Source: Asanoa sp. WMMD1127
GTDB lineage: Bacteria > Actinomycetota > Actinomycetes > Mycobacteriales > Micromonosporaceae
DNA: 64,000 bases
Direction of reading: 5' to 3'
NCBI RefSeq assembly: GCF_029626225.1
Contig: NZ_JARUBP010000001.1
Span: 1,984,001 to 2,048,000 of the forward strand
Part shown: one piece after another, positions 8,604 to 16,485 of the stretch
Numbering within the stretch: the stretch's first letter is position 1
Layout: every line of letters begins with the position of its first letter
Position numbers and translations under genes: made by a program
The notes under the pieces: model-generated
Seen by the model: the letters and a program-made list of their open reading frames with translations, nothing else
Database searches by the model: none
Told to the model about the DNA's origin: nothing

Positions 8604-9217
8604 CTCGCGGCCTCTCTCGCTGTCAGCCATTCCCGCACCTTACGGAGGTCGTCCTCGGTGTCGCAGTCGAACCACGGGGGTGGATCTGCGCCGGCCCACT
8701 CGACCTCGACCACCGTCAGCGGCTCGATGAGGGCGCGCATGGAAGCGCCGTGCACGCCGCTACCCAACTCCGCGATGCGCCGCCGCAAGGCGTCGGCGCG
8801 CCACACGCCGCAGAGCAGCTGGCGCCGTCGGTCCTGGTCGACGAAGAGTGCGGCGTCCATTGTGGATAGCTTAGTGCGCAGCTTGGTTACGGCGTCGGTG
8901 GTGAGTAGGGGGAGGTCGCCGGCGACGATGATCAGCTCTCGCGTGGCTTGGCCGGTGGCGGCCAGGCCGGCGGCGATTGCGGCCACGGGGCCGCCGCCTT
9001 GGGGCTGCTCGCGGGTGTAGCGCACGCCGTCCGGCACGTCCGCGCTGCCGCCGACCACCACGCGGGGGTCGGCCGCGGCGACCGCGTCGAGTACCCGGTC
9101 ACGCATCGAGCGCCCGGCCACGATGATCGAGGGCTTGTCCGAGCCACCCATCCGCCGCGCCGAGCCGCCCGCCAGGACGACGGCCGCAAACCCCGCCACG
9201 GCATCCCCTCCTGCCAT
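8600..9217 (-). CDS. mobA: MobA-like NTP transferase (molybdenum cofactor guanylyltransferase)
   Basis: A 205-residue nucleotidyltransferase. The N-terminal loop 'LAGGSARRMGGSDKP' matches the LAGGxxxRMGxDK nucleotide-binding signature, followed by 'EQPQGGGPVAAIAAGL' and 'IVAGDLPLLT' (metal-binding Asp). In MobA this fold adds GMP to molybdopterin to give bis-MGD-type cofactors. It lies upstream of and overlaps a DUF6457 gene, while the other moa/moe genes are 6 to 20 kb away. MobA identity is likely but MocA-type CTP/GTP transferases look similar. Confidence 0.78.
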   Translation of the reverse strand: MAGGDAVAGFAAVVLAGGSARRMGGSDKPSIIVAGRSMRDRVLDAVAAADPRVVVGGSADVPDGVRYTREQPQGGGPVAAIAAGLAATGQATRELIIVAGDLPLLTTDAVTKLRTKLSTMDAALFVDQDRRRQLLCGVWRADALRRRIAELGSGVHGASMRALIEPLTVVEVEWAGADPPPWFDCDTEDDLRKVREWLTAREAAR

Positions 9218-9310
9218 GTTCCGACCCTACGGCGATCATCGTCTCGACGTTTGGGCGCGTCACCGACCAGCCTGGGCAGGATGGGAATGCCAGCGCCTCG
9301 TCGCTCGCCG

Positions 9311-9510
9311 AACTCGGCCATGCCCGGCGGCGAGCCAGGCGCGCTTGCCGTGCAACGGGGTGGGCCGCGAACTCGGCCATGCCCGGCGGCGGGCTAGGCG
9401 CGCTTGCCGTGCAATGGGGTGGGGAGCGGGCCGCGAACTCGGCCACGCCCGGCGGCGAGGTAGGCGCGCTTGCCGTGCAATGGTGGGGAGCGGGCCGCGA
9501 ACTCGCCGTT
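9311..9510. repeat. Tandem repeat array, 3 full and 1 partial copies, period 59-66 bp
   Basis: The core, which begins AACTCGGCCATGCCCGGCGG and runs about 45 bp, starts at 9311, 9370 and 9436, with a truncated copy at 9500. Each core contains the near-palindrome CGGCGAGC / GCTTGCCG, so each copy could form a hairpin. The array lies in the 465-bp gap between mobA-like and GNAT genes (9218-9682), where I see no convincing gene. Confidence 0.8.
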
Positions 9511-9682
9511 TGCGCGTGGGCGGGCCGTTTCGCTCGTTGGTAGAGCGCAGCACCGGCGCGGCGCTGTCTGACCAGCGGCCAGGTCCCCGCACAGGCGAAG
9601 GCTTCGAGGGCGGGAGCCAGCCAACCCCGGCACCGCTCGGAAACGGGATGCGGCAGTCGGGTGGTCTGGCTACCGTCCGGGC

Positions 9683-10327
9683 GTGGCCCACACCTATCCC
9701 CCGCTGAACGTCGAAGTGCGCACCCCACGCCTGACGCTGGCCGGCGCGTCCGACGAGCTGCTGGAACGCCTCGTGCCGCTCGTGCGGGCCGGGATCGCCG
9801 ACTCGGAGCCGTGGCCATTCGACGACCCGATCTCGTTCTACGCCGACAGCCCAGAACGCGAATGGCGCTGGCTGCGCGGCATCTGGGCCGGCCGCGGCCG
9901 GGTGAGCCCGGACTCGTGGCGGCTCTACTTCGCCGTGCTCGTCGACGGCGAACCCGTCGGCATGCAGGACCTGATCGGCAAGGACTTCGCGCGGTTCGGC
10001 ACGGTGTCGAGCTTCTCCTGGCTGACTCCCGGCTGTCGCGGGCAGGGTCTCGGCAAAGAGATGCGGTCGGCTGTTCTGCATCTGGCCTTCGCCGGCCTGG
10101 GCGCCCGCGAAGCCGGCAGCGACGCCTTCGTCGACAACGAAGCGTCGAACCGCGTCTCCCGTGGCCTCGGCTACGAACCGAACGGCACGGACTGGGACAC
10201 CCGCCGCGGCGAGCCCGCGCAGATCCAGCGATGGCGTCTCACTCGGGACGCCTGGGAACAGGCCCACCGAGACGACATCGAGCTGACCGGGGTCGAGGAG
10301 TGCCTGCCCGTCCTGGGCATCGGCTAA
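9683..10327 (+). CDS. GNAT family N-acetyltransferase (RimJ/RimL-like)
   Basis: A 214-residue acetyltransferase with the RimJ/L-type opening 'VRTPRLTLAGASDEL', a central beta-sheet ('LYFAVLVDGEPVGMQDLIG') and the acetyl-CoA loop 'CRGQGLGKEMRSAV' (Q/RxxGxG/A). The C-terminal 'DNEASNRVSRGLGYEPNG' is the usual NxxS..LGY block. It probably acetylates an amino group of a protein or small molecule. GTG start. It is flanked on both sides by tandem-repeat arrays. Confidence 0.85.
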   Translation: MAHTYPPLNVEVRTPRLTLAGASDELLERLVPLVRAGIADSEPWPFDDPISFYADSPEREWRWLRGIWAGRGRVSPDSWRLYFAVLVDGEPVGMQDLIGKDFARFGTVSSFSWLTPGCRGQGLGKEMRSAVLHLAFAGLGAREAGSDAFVDNEASNRVSRGLGYEPNGTDWDTRRGEPAQIQRWRLTRDAWEQAHRDDIELTGVEECLPVLGIG

Positions 10328-10406
10328 TGAAGCCCACGCAGTGGTCCAGCCTTGCGCTGCGATCGGGCCGACGCAGTCGGGCGGGGCGAGCGTCGAGCTT
10401 CGCCAC

Positions 10407-10616
10407 GATCAAGCGACGCAGTAGCGCGGCGTCAGCCACCACCGTGACGGCCGATCAAACCGCCCCAACCGACGCAGTCCAGCGGCGTCAGCCACCGCCG
10501 TGACGGCCGATCAAACCGCCCCAACCGACGCAGTCCAGCGGCGTCAGCGACCACCGTGAGGGCCGATCAAACCGCCCCAACCGACGCAGTCCAGCGGCGT
10601 CAGCGACCACCGCGCC
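10407..10616. repeat. Tandem repeat array, 56-bp period
   Basis: Three nearly identical 56-bp units begin at 10449, 10505 and 10561 with GGCCGATCAAACCGCC; a degenerate fourth lies just before, from about 10407. Each unit carries GACGC...GCGTC as a short inverted repeat. It sits in the 547-bp gap between the GNAT and fdhD genes (10328-10874); the rest of the gap shows nothing I can name. Confidence 0.85.
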
Positions 10617-10874
10617 GGCCGGCCCGGCGCCGCGCGGCCGCGGCTGGGCGTCGGCGGCGACCGCCGTGCGCTTATGTCAATCGTCCCTCCCCTCGCCGCA
10701 GCGGCTCGTGAAGCTCACCCAGCGCCCTCTCGCTCCCGCGATGCCTGCCGCGCGTGCCGCGTTGGCCGACGCCAGGCCCAGACGCTGCGCGCTGCGTGGA
10801 CCTGCGGTGATCGCGGCGCCCGGATTGGCGCGCATCCCTCGGCGGCGCGGCAGCTGCGGAGGCAGGATGGTGGC

Positions 10875-11753
10875 GTGGGACGCGTAACCGACCGGCGGGA
10901 GATCGTTCGCTTCGATCTCTCGGCCGGGACCGCCGTGCGCCGGATGGACTCCGTCTCCGGCGAGGAGCCGCTCGAGATCAGGGTGGGTACCCGCGGCGAC
11001 GGCCGCACGCCCCGCCGGCCCCTCGCGGTCACGATGCGTACCCCGGGTGACGACATCGACCTCGCCATCGGGTTTCTGCTGACCGAGGGTGTCATCCGGA
11101 ACGCCGGGGACGTGGTCACCGCTCAGCTGTGTGCCGGCACCGACACGCCCAACACCTACAACGTGGTCGACATCGTGCTCGCCGACGGCGTGCCGGCGCC
11201 TGACACCGACCCCGCCCGGGCGTTCTACACCACCAGTTCCTGTGGTGTGTGCGGCAAGGCCAGCATCGACGCGATCCGCACGCGGTCGCCGTGGCGGCTC
11301 GCCGACCAGCCCATGACCGTTTCGGCGCAACTGCTGGCCGGTCTGCCCGACCGGCTGCGCGCTGCCCAGCGGACCTTCGACCGCACCGGTGGCCTGCACG
11401 CCGCTGGGCTGTTCACCGCCGACGGCGAGCCCGTGCTGGTCCGTGAGGACGTCGGCCGGCACAACGCCGTCGACAAGGTCATCGGCCGGGCGCTGGCGGA
11501 CGGCCTGCTGCCGCTGAGCGCACACGTGCTCCTCGTCTCGGGCCGGGCCAGCTTCGAGCTCACCCAGAAGGCCTGGATGGCCGGCATCCAGGTGCTGGCC
11601 GCCGTGTCGGCGCCGAGTTCGCTCGCCGTCGACCTCGCAGAGGAGGCCGGCATGACGCTGGTCGGATTCCTCCGCGGCGCCACCATGAACGTGTATGCCG
11701 GCGCCCATCGGATCACCGCGCCGGACCGGGCGGCGACGCCGGCGGCGCGCTGA
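10875..11753 (+). CDS. fdhD: Formate dehydrogenase accessory sulfurtransferase FdhD
   Basis: A 292-residue FdhD protein. The family moves sulfur from the cysteine desulfurase IscS to the molybdenum cofactor of formate dehydrogenase. The conserved CxxC is in '[10 protein letters not shown]' (Cys123 and Cys126), preceded by '[17 protein letters not shown]' and followed by 'GGLHAAGLF', '[16 protein letters not shown]' and '[12 protein letters not shown]', all diagnostic. The GTG at 10875 is used; an open extension upstream has repeat-like composition. No formate dehydrogenase structural gene is in the window, so its client is elsewhere. Confidence 0.93.
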   Translation: MGRVTDRREIVRFDLSAGTAVRRMDSVSGEEPLEIRVGTRGDGRTPRRPLAVTMRTPGDDIDLAIGFLLTEGVIRNAGDVVTAQLCAGTDTPNTYNVVDIVLADGVPAPDTDPARAFYTTSSCGVCGKASIDAIRTRSPWRLADQPMTVSAQLLAGLPDRLRAAQRTFDRTGGLHAAGLFTADGEPVLVREDVGRHNAVDKVIGRALADGLLPLSAHVLLVSGRASFELTQKAWMAGIQVLAAVSAPSSLAVDLAEEAGMTLVGFLRGATMNVYAGAHRITAPDRAATPAAR

Positions 11754-11821
11754 CGCCCGCAGGGCGCCGTCGACCACCGCCAGCAGCGCCGCCACCGCGG
11801 CCGCGAGCACAACTCTCATCG

Positions 11822-12964
11822 TTAGCTCGCCTGGCCGAGGCCCGTATGCGGGCCGATCCACCTGCGCCGTGGCCCGCGCCGCTCGCGCCGGACGGACGCG
11901 CGATGCGGCTGGTGCGCCGCGTCCACCATGATCGACGGCGGCAGGCACTGTTCGAGCACCTCGTCGACCATCCGCGCCAGCGCGTAGTCCGGGTCGACCG
12001 CGAGCGCCCGCTCGACCGCGATGGTCGCCAGCGCGCCGAGCCCGGCCCGCCACGCCGCGTAGGCCAAGAGGCTGGCGGGCGCCGCGACCAGGGCCGGATC
12101 GACCCGGCGGACCACGTCGCTCCACAGCTCGACCTGCCAGTCGTCGTCGGTCGTGTGCTCCCACGCATGGTCGCGGACCGGCAGATGGACCAACAGCACG
12201 CTCAGCCAGGCCACCTCGTCGTCGGTGAGCCGGCGACCGGCGCGGTAACGGTCGACGGCGCCGTCGACCGCCTCGTCGCCCGCGGCGCGCAGGGCCTTCG
12301 CCACGCGCGCGTTCGCGCGTACGGCTGCTCCGGCGTTTCCCAACGCCATCGAATGGAGCCGGGGTGAACCGGTGTCGGGTGCCGCCCTCGCCCCCTCGAC
12401 CAGCGCGGTGAGGCGCGCATCGGCCCGCGCCGTGGCCTCGGTCATGGCGGCACGCACGGCGCCCTCGACCGGCGCGACGACCGCTGCCACCGCCGTTCGG
12501 TCGGGAAGCGCGACGCGGCCCGCGTAGACCGCGGCAGCTCCGACGCAGGTGGTCGTCAGGTCGAAGGGCTTGCCCTCCGGCGGGCAACAGCCGTGGTCAG
12601 CGCAGATGTAGGACCAGTAGCGGCCACCGTCGACGCGAAGGACGTCGAGGACGGTGATGTCCGCCGACCGCAGCGCCACGCACAGGGCCTCGGCGAGCGG
12701 GGTGACCGCTGTCGACGACCCGTACCCGATGATCGCGATGGCGTCGACCGCGTCCCTGATCAGCAGGGCGACCAGGCGTCGGGCGATCTGCTCCGGTGGC
12801 GTCGCGCCTGGTAGGTCGCCGCGCGCCACGAAGTGCACGCGGTCGTCGACGATCGCGATGACCACGATGCTCTCGCTCGGGTGGAAGCCGAGCAGGTATG
12901 GCACCGACGCGATGAGGTCGGCGCAGGAACGCAAGGTGATGGGTGGCGCCTCGGGTGCGGTCAT
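11822..12964 (-). CDS. DUF4192 domain-containing protein
   Basis: A 380-residue protein of the actinobacterial DUF4192 family. The opening 'LRSCADLIASVPYLLGFHPS' followed by 'ESIVVIAIVDDRVHF' is the family signature. Further conserved pieces are 'YWSYICADHGCCPPEGKPF' (paired Cys) and a helical C-terminal half. No catalytic motif can be recognised and the role is unknown. The ATG at 12964 is the start; upstream in-frame sequence lacks the family pattern. Its upstream region carries two perfect DnaA-box words in inverted orientation, about 54 bp before the start. Confidence 0.82.
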   Translation of the reverse strand: MTAPEAPPITLRSCADLIASVPYLLGFHPSESIVVIAIVDDRVHFVARGDLPGATPPEQIARRLVALLIRDAVDAIAIIGYGSSTAVTPLAEALCVALRSADITVLDVLRVDGGRYWSYICADHGCCPPEGKPFDLTTTCVGAAAVYAGRVALPDRTAVAAVVAPVEGAVRAAMTEATARADARLTALVEGARAAPDTGSPRLHSMALGNAGAAVRANARVAKALRAAGDEAVDGAVDRYRAGRRLTDDEVAWLSVLLVHLPVRDHAWEHTTDDDWQVELWSDVVRRVDPALVAAPASLLAYAAWRAGLGALATIAVERALAVDPDYALARMVDEVLEQCLPPSIMVDAAHQPHRASVRRERRGPRRRWIGPHTGLGQAS

Positions 12965-13017
12965 GGCGCGGAAGCCTGGCGGACGCCGACGTGTGATCGC
13001 CACCGGACCGACAACGG

Positions 13018-13055
13018 CCTGTGGATAACTTCGAGTGGCACAAGTTATCCACAGG
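13018..13055. promoter_or_regulatory. Inverted pair of perfect DnaA-box sequences (TTATCCACA)
   Basis: The arms CCTGTGGATAACTT (13018-13031) and AAGTTATCCACAGG (13042-13055) are perfectly inverted around a 10-bp spacer. Each arm contains the 9-mer TTATCCACA, the consensus high-affinity DnaA site. The pair lies in the 133-bp gap upstream of the DUF4192 gene and downstream of a GNAT gene. Binding by DnaA is inferred from sequence only. Confidence 0.7.
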
Positions 13056-13097
13056 CAGCCGCAAAGATCCCCGCTCGACCCGCGCCGCCGGGGAGAC

Positions 13098-13604
13098 TCA
13101 GCCCCGGAAACGCAGCCCGTGCAGCTCGATCTCCACGTCGTCCACGGTGGACGGCGACGGACGCAGATCGAGGCTGAGCTCGACAGCGGAGAGGAGGTCG
13201 AAACCAGCGGCATGAAGAGACTTCAACGCATCGACGTTTCGCGACTCCGGCCGGATGGTCAGCCGCTCCAGCGACCGCTTGCTGGCCTCGCCGGTCACGT
13301 GTTTGAGCAGCGCGGCGCCAATGCCCGAGCCACGGTGCCGCGCGGCGACGACGATCGGCTCCACCTCGCCGCTGGTGCCTTGCATGAGCAACCCGACCAG
13401 ACCGATGACGCCTTCGTCGGGATTCTCGGCGACCCAGATGCCCGACAGGTCGAGCCGGGTCAGATAGTCCTCGAAGCCGGCGCCCGGGTCGGGGCCGGCC
13501 GACCTTCCATAGAGACCACTCCGCCGCTCCGCGAGCTCGACCCACAGGGTCCGACCAGCGGAGTGGTCGCGGGGACGATACGGGCGGACCACCACATCCG
13601 TCAT
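13098..13604 (-). CDS. GNAT family N-acetyltransferase
   Basis: A 168-residue single-domain acetyltransferase. It starts MTDVVVRPYRPRDHSAGRTL, has strand 'GIWVAENPDEGVIGLVGLL', the acetyl-CoA loop 'RHRGSGIGAALLKHV', and 'ESRNVDALKSLHAAGFD' near the end. It is the standard length for a GNAT. The ATG at 13604 is preferred; a longer frame would overlap the region upstream of the divergent kinase gene. Substrate unknown. Confidence 0.83.
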   Translation of the reverse strand: MTDVVVRPYRPRDHSAGRTLWVELAERRSGLYGRSAGPDPGAGFEDYLTRLDLSGIWVAENPDEGVIGLVGLLMQGTSGEVEPIVVAARHRGSGIGAALLKHVTGEASKRSLERLTIRPESRNVDALKSLHAAGFDLLSAVELSLDLRPSPSTVDDVEIELHGLRFRG

Positions 13605-13674
13605 GTCCTCATGCTTACTCTCCGAAGCGACCCGGCGAAACCCGACGCACGACAGGGGTCCAGACTTGGGCGTC

Positions 13675-14559
13675 ATGGACCTGGCCTACCTCCGGTCACA
13701 TCCGCACCACCTGCCCACTTTCCTCAAGCATCAGCGGATCCGGGAGACACCGGTGGCGGGCGGCAGCATCGCCGCCGCCTCTCGGTTGACGCTCGACGAC
13801 GGCGCCTCGCTGTTCGTCAAGAGCTGGCCCGAGTCGACGCCGACGCCCGAGGGCTTCTTCACGACCGAGGCGGCCGGCATCGAGTGGCTGCGGATCGCGG
13901 GTGGTCCGCCGCTGCCGGAGGTGTTGGTGGCGCTGCCCGAGTTGCTGGCGCTGGAGTGGCTCGAGGCGGGCGAGCCGACCAGCGAAGGCGCCGAGCGGTT
14001 CGGCCGCCAGCTCGCGGTGCTGCATCGGGCGGGCGCGCCGGCCTTCGGTGCGGAGTGGCCTGGCTACATCGGGGCATTGCCGCAGGACAACACGCTCTCG
14101 GGGCAGCCCTGGCCGCGGTGGTTCGCGGAGCATCGACTGCTGCCCTACCTGCGGCTGTCGGTGGATGGTGGGGCGCTCTCCGCGGCCGACGTCGCGGCGA
14201 CCGAGCGGTTGATCAACCAGATCGAGGTGTACGGCGGAGCCGAGCCGCCGTCGCGCATCCACGGCGACCTGTGGCCGGGCAACCTGTTCTGGGCGACCGA
14301 CGGCCGGGCCTGGTTGATCGACCCGGCGGCGCACGGCGGGCATCGCGAAACCGACCTTGCGCAGTTGGCGCTCTTCGGTGGGGTGCCGGAGCTGGGCCGG
14401 ATCCTCGCCGCCTACCAGGAAGAATGGCCGCTCGCGGATGGCTGGCGCGAGCGGGTGCCGTTGCATCAGTTGCATCTGTTGCTGGTGCATACGGCGCTGT
14501 TCGGCACCGGCTACCGGTCGGCGGTGCGCGCCGCGGTCGACACCCTGCTGGGTGGCTAG
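13675..14559 (+). CDS. Fructosamine kinase family protein
   Basis: A 294-residue member of the fructosamine-3-kinase/aminoglycoside phosphotransferase fold. It shows 'VAGGSIAAASRLTLDDGASL' (glycine-rich ATP loop), 'FVKSW' (ATP-binding Lys), 'EWLEAGEPT', the catalytic 'IHGDLWPGNLFW' (HGDxxxxN) and the metal-binding 'LIDPAAHGGHRETDLA'. These enzymes phosphorylate ketoamines and so repair glycated proteins. ATG start, divergent from the GNAT gene. Its TAG stop overlaps by one base the terminal inverted repeat of the palindromic element that follows. Confidence 0.88.
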   Translation: MDLAYLRSHPHHLPTFLKHQRIRETPVAGGSIAAASRLTLDDGASLFVKSWPESTPTPEGFFTTEAAGIEWLRIAGGPPLPEVLVALPELLALEWLEAGEPTSEGAERFGRQLAVLHRAGAPAFGAEWPGYIGALPQDNTLSGQPWPRWFAEHRLLPYLRLSVDGGALSAADVAATERLINQIEVYGGAEPPSRIHGDLWPGNLFWATDGRAWLIDPAAHGGHRETDLAQLALFGGVPELGRILAAYQEEWPLADGWRERVPLHQLHLLLVHTALFGTGYRSAVRAAVDTLLGG

Positions 14560-14721
14560 GGCCTATCTGGTGGATCATGGCGGAGTCGCGGCGAGGCCTA
14601 GGCGGTGTCCGGGCGTGCGCGACGGACGTCTGAATGCCGGTGTTGTATTCAGATGGCCGTCGCGTGCGGTCGGGCGCCGTCTGGGTCCGGCGCGGCCCGT
14701 CGTGATCCACCAGATAGGCCC
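14559..14721. mobile_element. 163-bp palindromic MITE-like element
   Basis: The ends are perfect inverted repeats: GGGCCTATCTGGTGGATCA at 14559 and its complement ending at 14721. The similarity continues inward so that the two halves form a roughly 75-bp imperfect stem, closing with GTCTGAAT / ATTCAGAT around a short loop near 14640. It holds no gene. The size, non-coding content and terminal repeats fit a miniature inverted-repeat transposable element; a large bidirectional terminator is an alternative. I see no clear target-site duplication and no second copy in the window. Confidence 0.65.
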
Positions 14722-14828
14722 AAGGGCGCACGCACGGGTGGTGCTCGCGGGGAACCGCACGAGCGGGTCGATGGCTCCGGCCTTTGCGGGAATCCACGGG
14801 ACCCCGCACGACGCGATACGGTCGAACG

Positions 14829-15866
14829 GTGACGATATCCGAGGTCCGCGCCACGGATGGCGTTCTCGCCGACCGCTTCGGGCGGGTAGCTACCGATCTG
14901 CGGGTATCGCTGACTGATCGGTGCAACCTCCGCTGCACATATTGCATGCCCGCGGAAGGGCTTGCGTGGTTGCCGCGGGAAGAGTTGCTGTCCGACGCCG
15001 AGATTGTCCGCCTGGTGCGGATCGCCGTGGAGCGGCTCGGCGTGACCGATGTCCGGTTCACCGGTGGAGAGCCGCTGATCAGGCCCGGCGTGGTCGACAT
15101 CATCGGTGCGTGCGCCGAGATGCGGCCCCGGCCCAGGATGTCGGTCACCACCAACGGGATCGGCCTGGAGCGGATGGCCGGCGCGCTGAAGACGGCCGGG
15201 CTCGACCGGGTCAACGTCTCACTGGACACGTTGGACCCGGAGCGGTTTAAGACGCTGACCCGCCGTGACCGCCACGCGGCGGTTATCGCGGGACTCGAAG
15301 CGGCGGCGGCCGCCGGCCTGGTGCCGGTGAAAGTCAACTCGGTGCTGATGCGCGGCGTCAACGACGACGAGGCGCCGGAGTTGGTGCGGTTCGCGTTGGC
15401 GCACGGCTATGAGCTGCGGTTCATCGAGCAGATGCCACTCGACGCCCAACACAGTTGGGATCGCTCGAAGATGGTCACGGCTGACGAGATCCTGGCGTCG
15501 TTGCGGGCCAGCTACACATTGTTGCCGGACCCCGTCGAACGCGGCGGGGCGCCGGCCGAGACGTGGGTGGTCGACGGCTACACCGCCACCGACGGCGGAC
15601 CCGCACGGGTCGGCGTGATCGGCAGCGTGACCAGACCGTTCTGCGGCGATTGCGACCGCACGCGGTTGACCGCCGACGGGCAAATCCGCAACTGCCTGTT
15701 CGCTACGGACGAGTCGGACCTACGCGGCGCCCTACGCGGCGGCGCGACCGACGAGGAGATCGCCCGACGCTGGCAGGCGGCGATGTGGGCCAAGCGCGCC
15801 GGACACGGCATCGACAACCCGACGTTCCTGCAGCCTGCCCGCCCGATGTCCGCGATCGGCGGCTGA
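14829..15866 (+). CDS. moaA: GTP 3',8-cyclase MoaA
   Basis: A 345-residue radical SAM enzyme that starts molybdenum-cofactor synthesis by converting GTP to 3',8-cyclo-GTP. The SAM cluster motif is C32xxxC36xxC39 in 'TDRCNLRCTYCMPAEG'. 'FTGGEPLIRPG' and 'NVSLDTLDPERF' follow, and the C-terminal [4Fe-4S] cysteines are in 'FCGDCDRTRLTADGQIRNC'. The essential C-terminal GG is present. GTG at 14829 is the start. It stands apart from the moaC-mogA-moeA-moaE operon, with moaD about 340 bp downstream on the same strand. Confidence 0.95.
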   Translation: MTISEVRATDGVLADRFGRVATDLRVSLTDRCNLRCTYCMPAEGLAWLPREELLSDAEIVRLVRIAVERLGVTDVRFTGGEPLIRPGVVDIIGACAEMRPRPRMSVTTNGIGLERMAGALKTAGLDRVNVSLDTLDPERFKTLTRRDRHAAVIAGLEAAAAAGLVPVKVNSVLMRGVNDDEAPELVRFALAHGYELRFIEQMPLDAQHSWDRSKMVTADEILASLRASYTLLPDPVERGGAPAETWVVDGYTATDGGPARVGVIGSVTRPFCGDCDRTRLTADGQIRNCLFATDESDLRGALRGGATDEEIARRWQAAMWAKRAGHGIDNPTFLQPARPMSAIGG

Positions 15867-15891
15867 CCACCACCCCGACCGCTGATGCAGC

Positions 15892-16015
15892 GTCGGTTCG
15901 CACGCCGCATGGCGGCGAGCAAGAGGCCGGGAGTCGGGCCGCGCTGCGGTCGGCCGCGTCGGTTCGCACGCCGCATGGCGGCGAGGCCGGGAATCGGGCC
16001 GCGCTGCGGTCGCGA
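15892..16015. repeat. Direct repeat, two copies, 66-bp period
   Basis: Copies starting at 15892 and 15958 share GTCGGTTCGCACGCCGCATG and most of the following 40 bases; the second is slightly shorter. Each holds the hairpin CGCCGC-ATG-GCGGCG. It occupies the 343-bp gap between moaA and moaD (15867-16209). No gene is evident there. Confidence 0.8.
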
Positions 16016-16209
16016 CTAGCACGACCCACCGTCTTCGCGGTCGATCAGATCATGTCTACCGAGGGGCCGGTATTGCTCGGTGCACCGAGTTCGCACGCGC
16101 GGCGCCGCTCGAACTGGAACGGCTTGCGCAGCGACCACCTGACTCGGCCGATGTGGGCCGGTGGAGCGGCTCGCGGAGCGGTTTGGGGCTTGGAGATAGG
16201 CTGATCGGC

Positions 16210-16485
16210 ATGGGTGATCCCGTTGACGGGGTGGCTTCGGAGGTCGTGACCGTCCGGTTTTTCGCCGGTGCGCGGGCGGCTGCCGGGGTCGCGGAGACCA
16301 GCGTGGCCGCGGGGCTGACGCAGGACGGCTTTGTGGCCGTGCTGGCTGACCGGCATGGTGAGCGGCTGGCCAGCGTTCTCAAGGCCGCCAGCTTTCTGGT
16401 CGACGGGGTTGCTTGGCGGGACGGTCAGCGGCCGTTGCCCGCCGGTGCCGAGGTTGACGTCCTGCCGCCGTTCGCGGGTGGGTAA
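16210..16485 (+). CDS. moaD: MoaD/ThiS-family sulfur carrier (molybdopterin synthase small subunit)
   Basis: A 91-residue ubiquitin-fold protein with 'VTVRFFAGARAAAGVAETSV' at the N-terminus and 'EVDVLPPFAGG' at the C-terminus. The terminal Gly-Gly is the site thiocarboxylated to carry sulfur to MoaE during molybdopterin formation. ATG start with GGAGATAGG about 10 bases upstream. Its TAA is followed directly by the GTG of the next gene, so the two are probably cotranscribed. Confidence 0.88.
   Translation: MGDPVDGVASEVVTVRFFAGARAAAGVAETSVAAGLTQDGFVAVLADRHGERLASVLKAASFLVDGVAWRDGQRPLPAGAEVDVLPPFAGG

Noticed and set aside
9530-9556. tRNA-like D-arm sequence (GCTCGTTGGTAGAGC)
   Set aside because: There is no matching T-arm at the right distance and no acceptor stem; chance resemblance.
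9311-10616. Possible CRISPR arrays
   Set aside because: The units are longer than CRISPR repeats, the spaces between them are near-identical rather than unique spacers, and no cas genes are near.
10677-12587. Long minus-strand frame opposite fdhD, including a signal-like start near 11820
   Set aside because: It runs through fdhD and the DUF4192 gene in the wrong frame, with no ribosome-binding site and no domain.
14722-14828. Molybdenum-cofactor riboswitch before moaA
   Set aside because: No long structured leader resembling the Moco motif is visible; a palindromic element occupies most of the gap.
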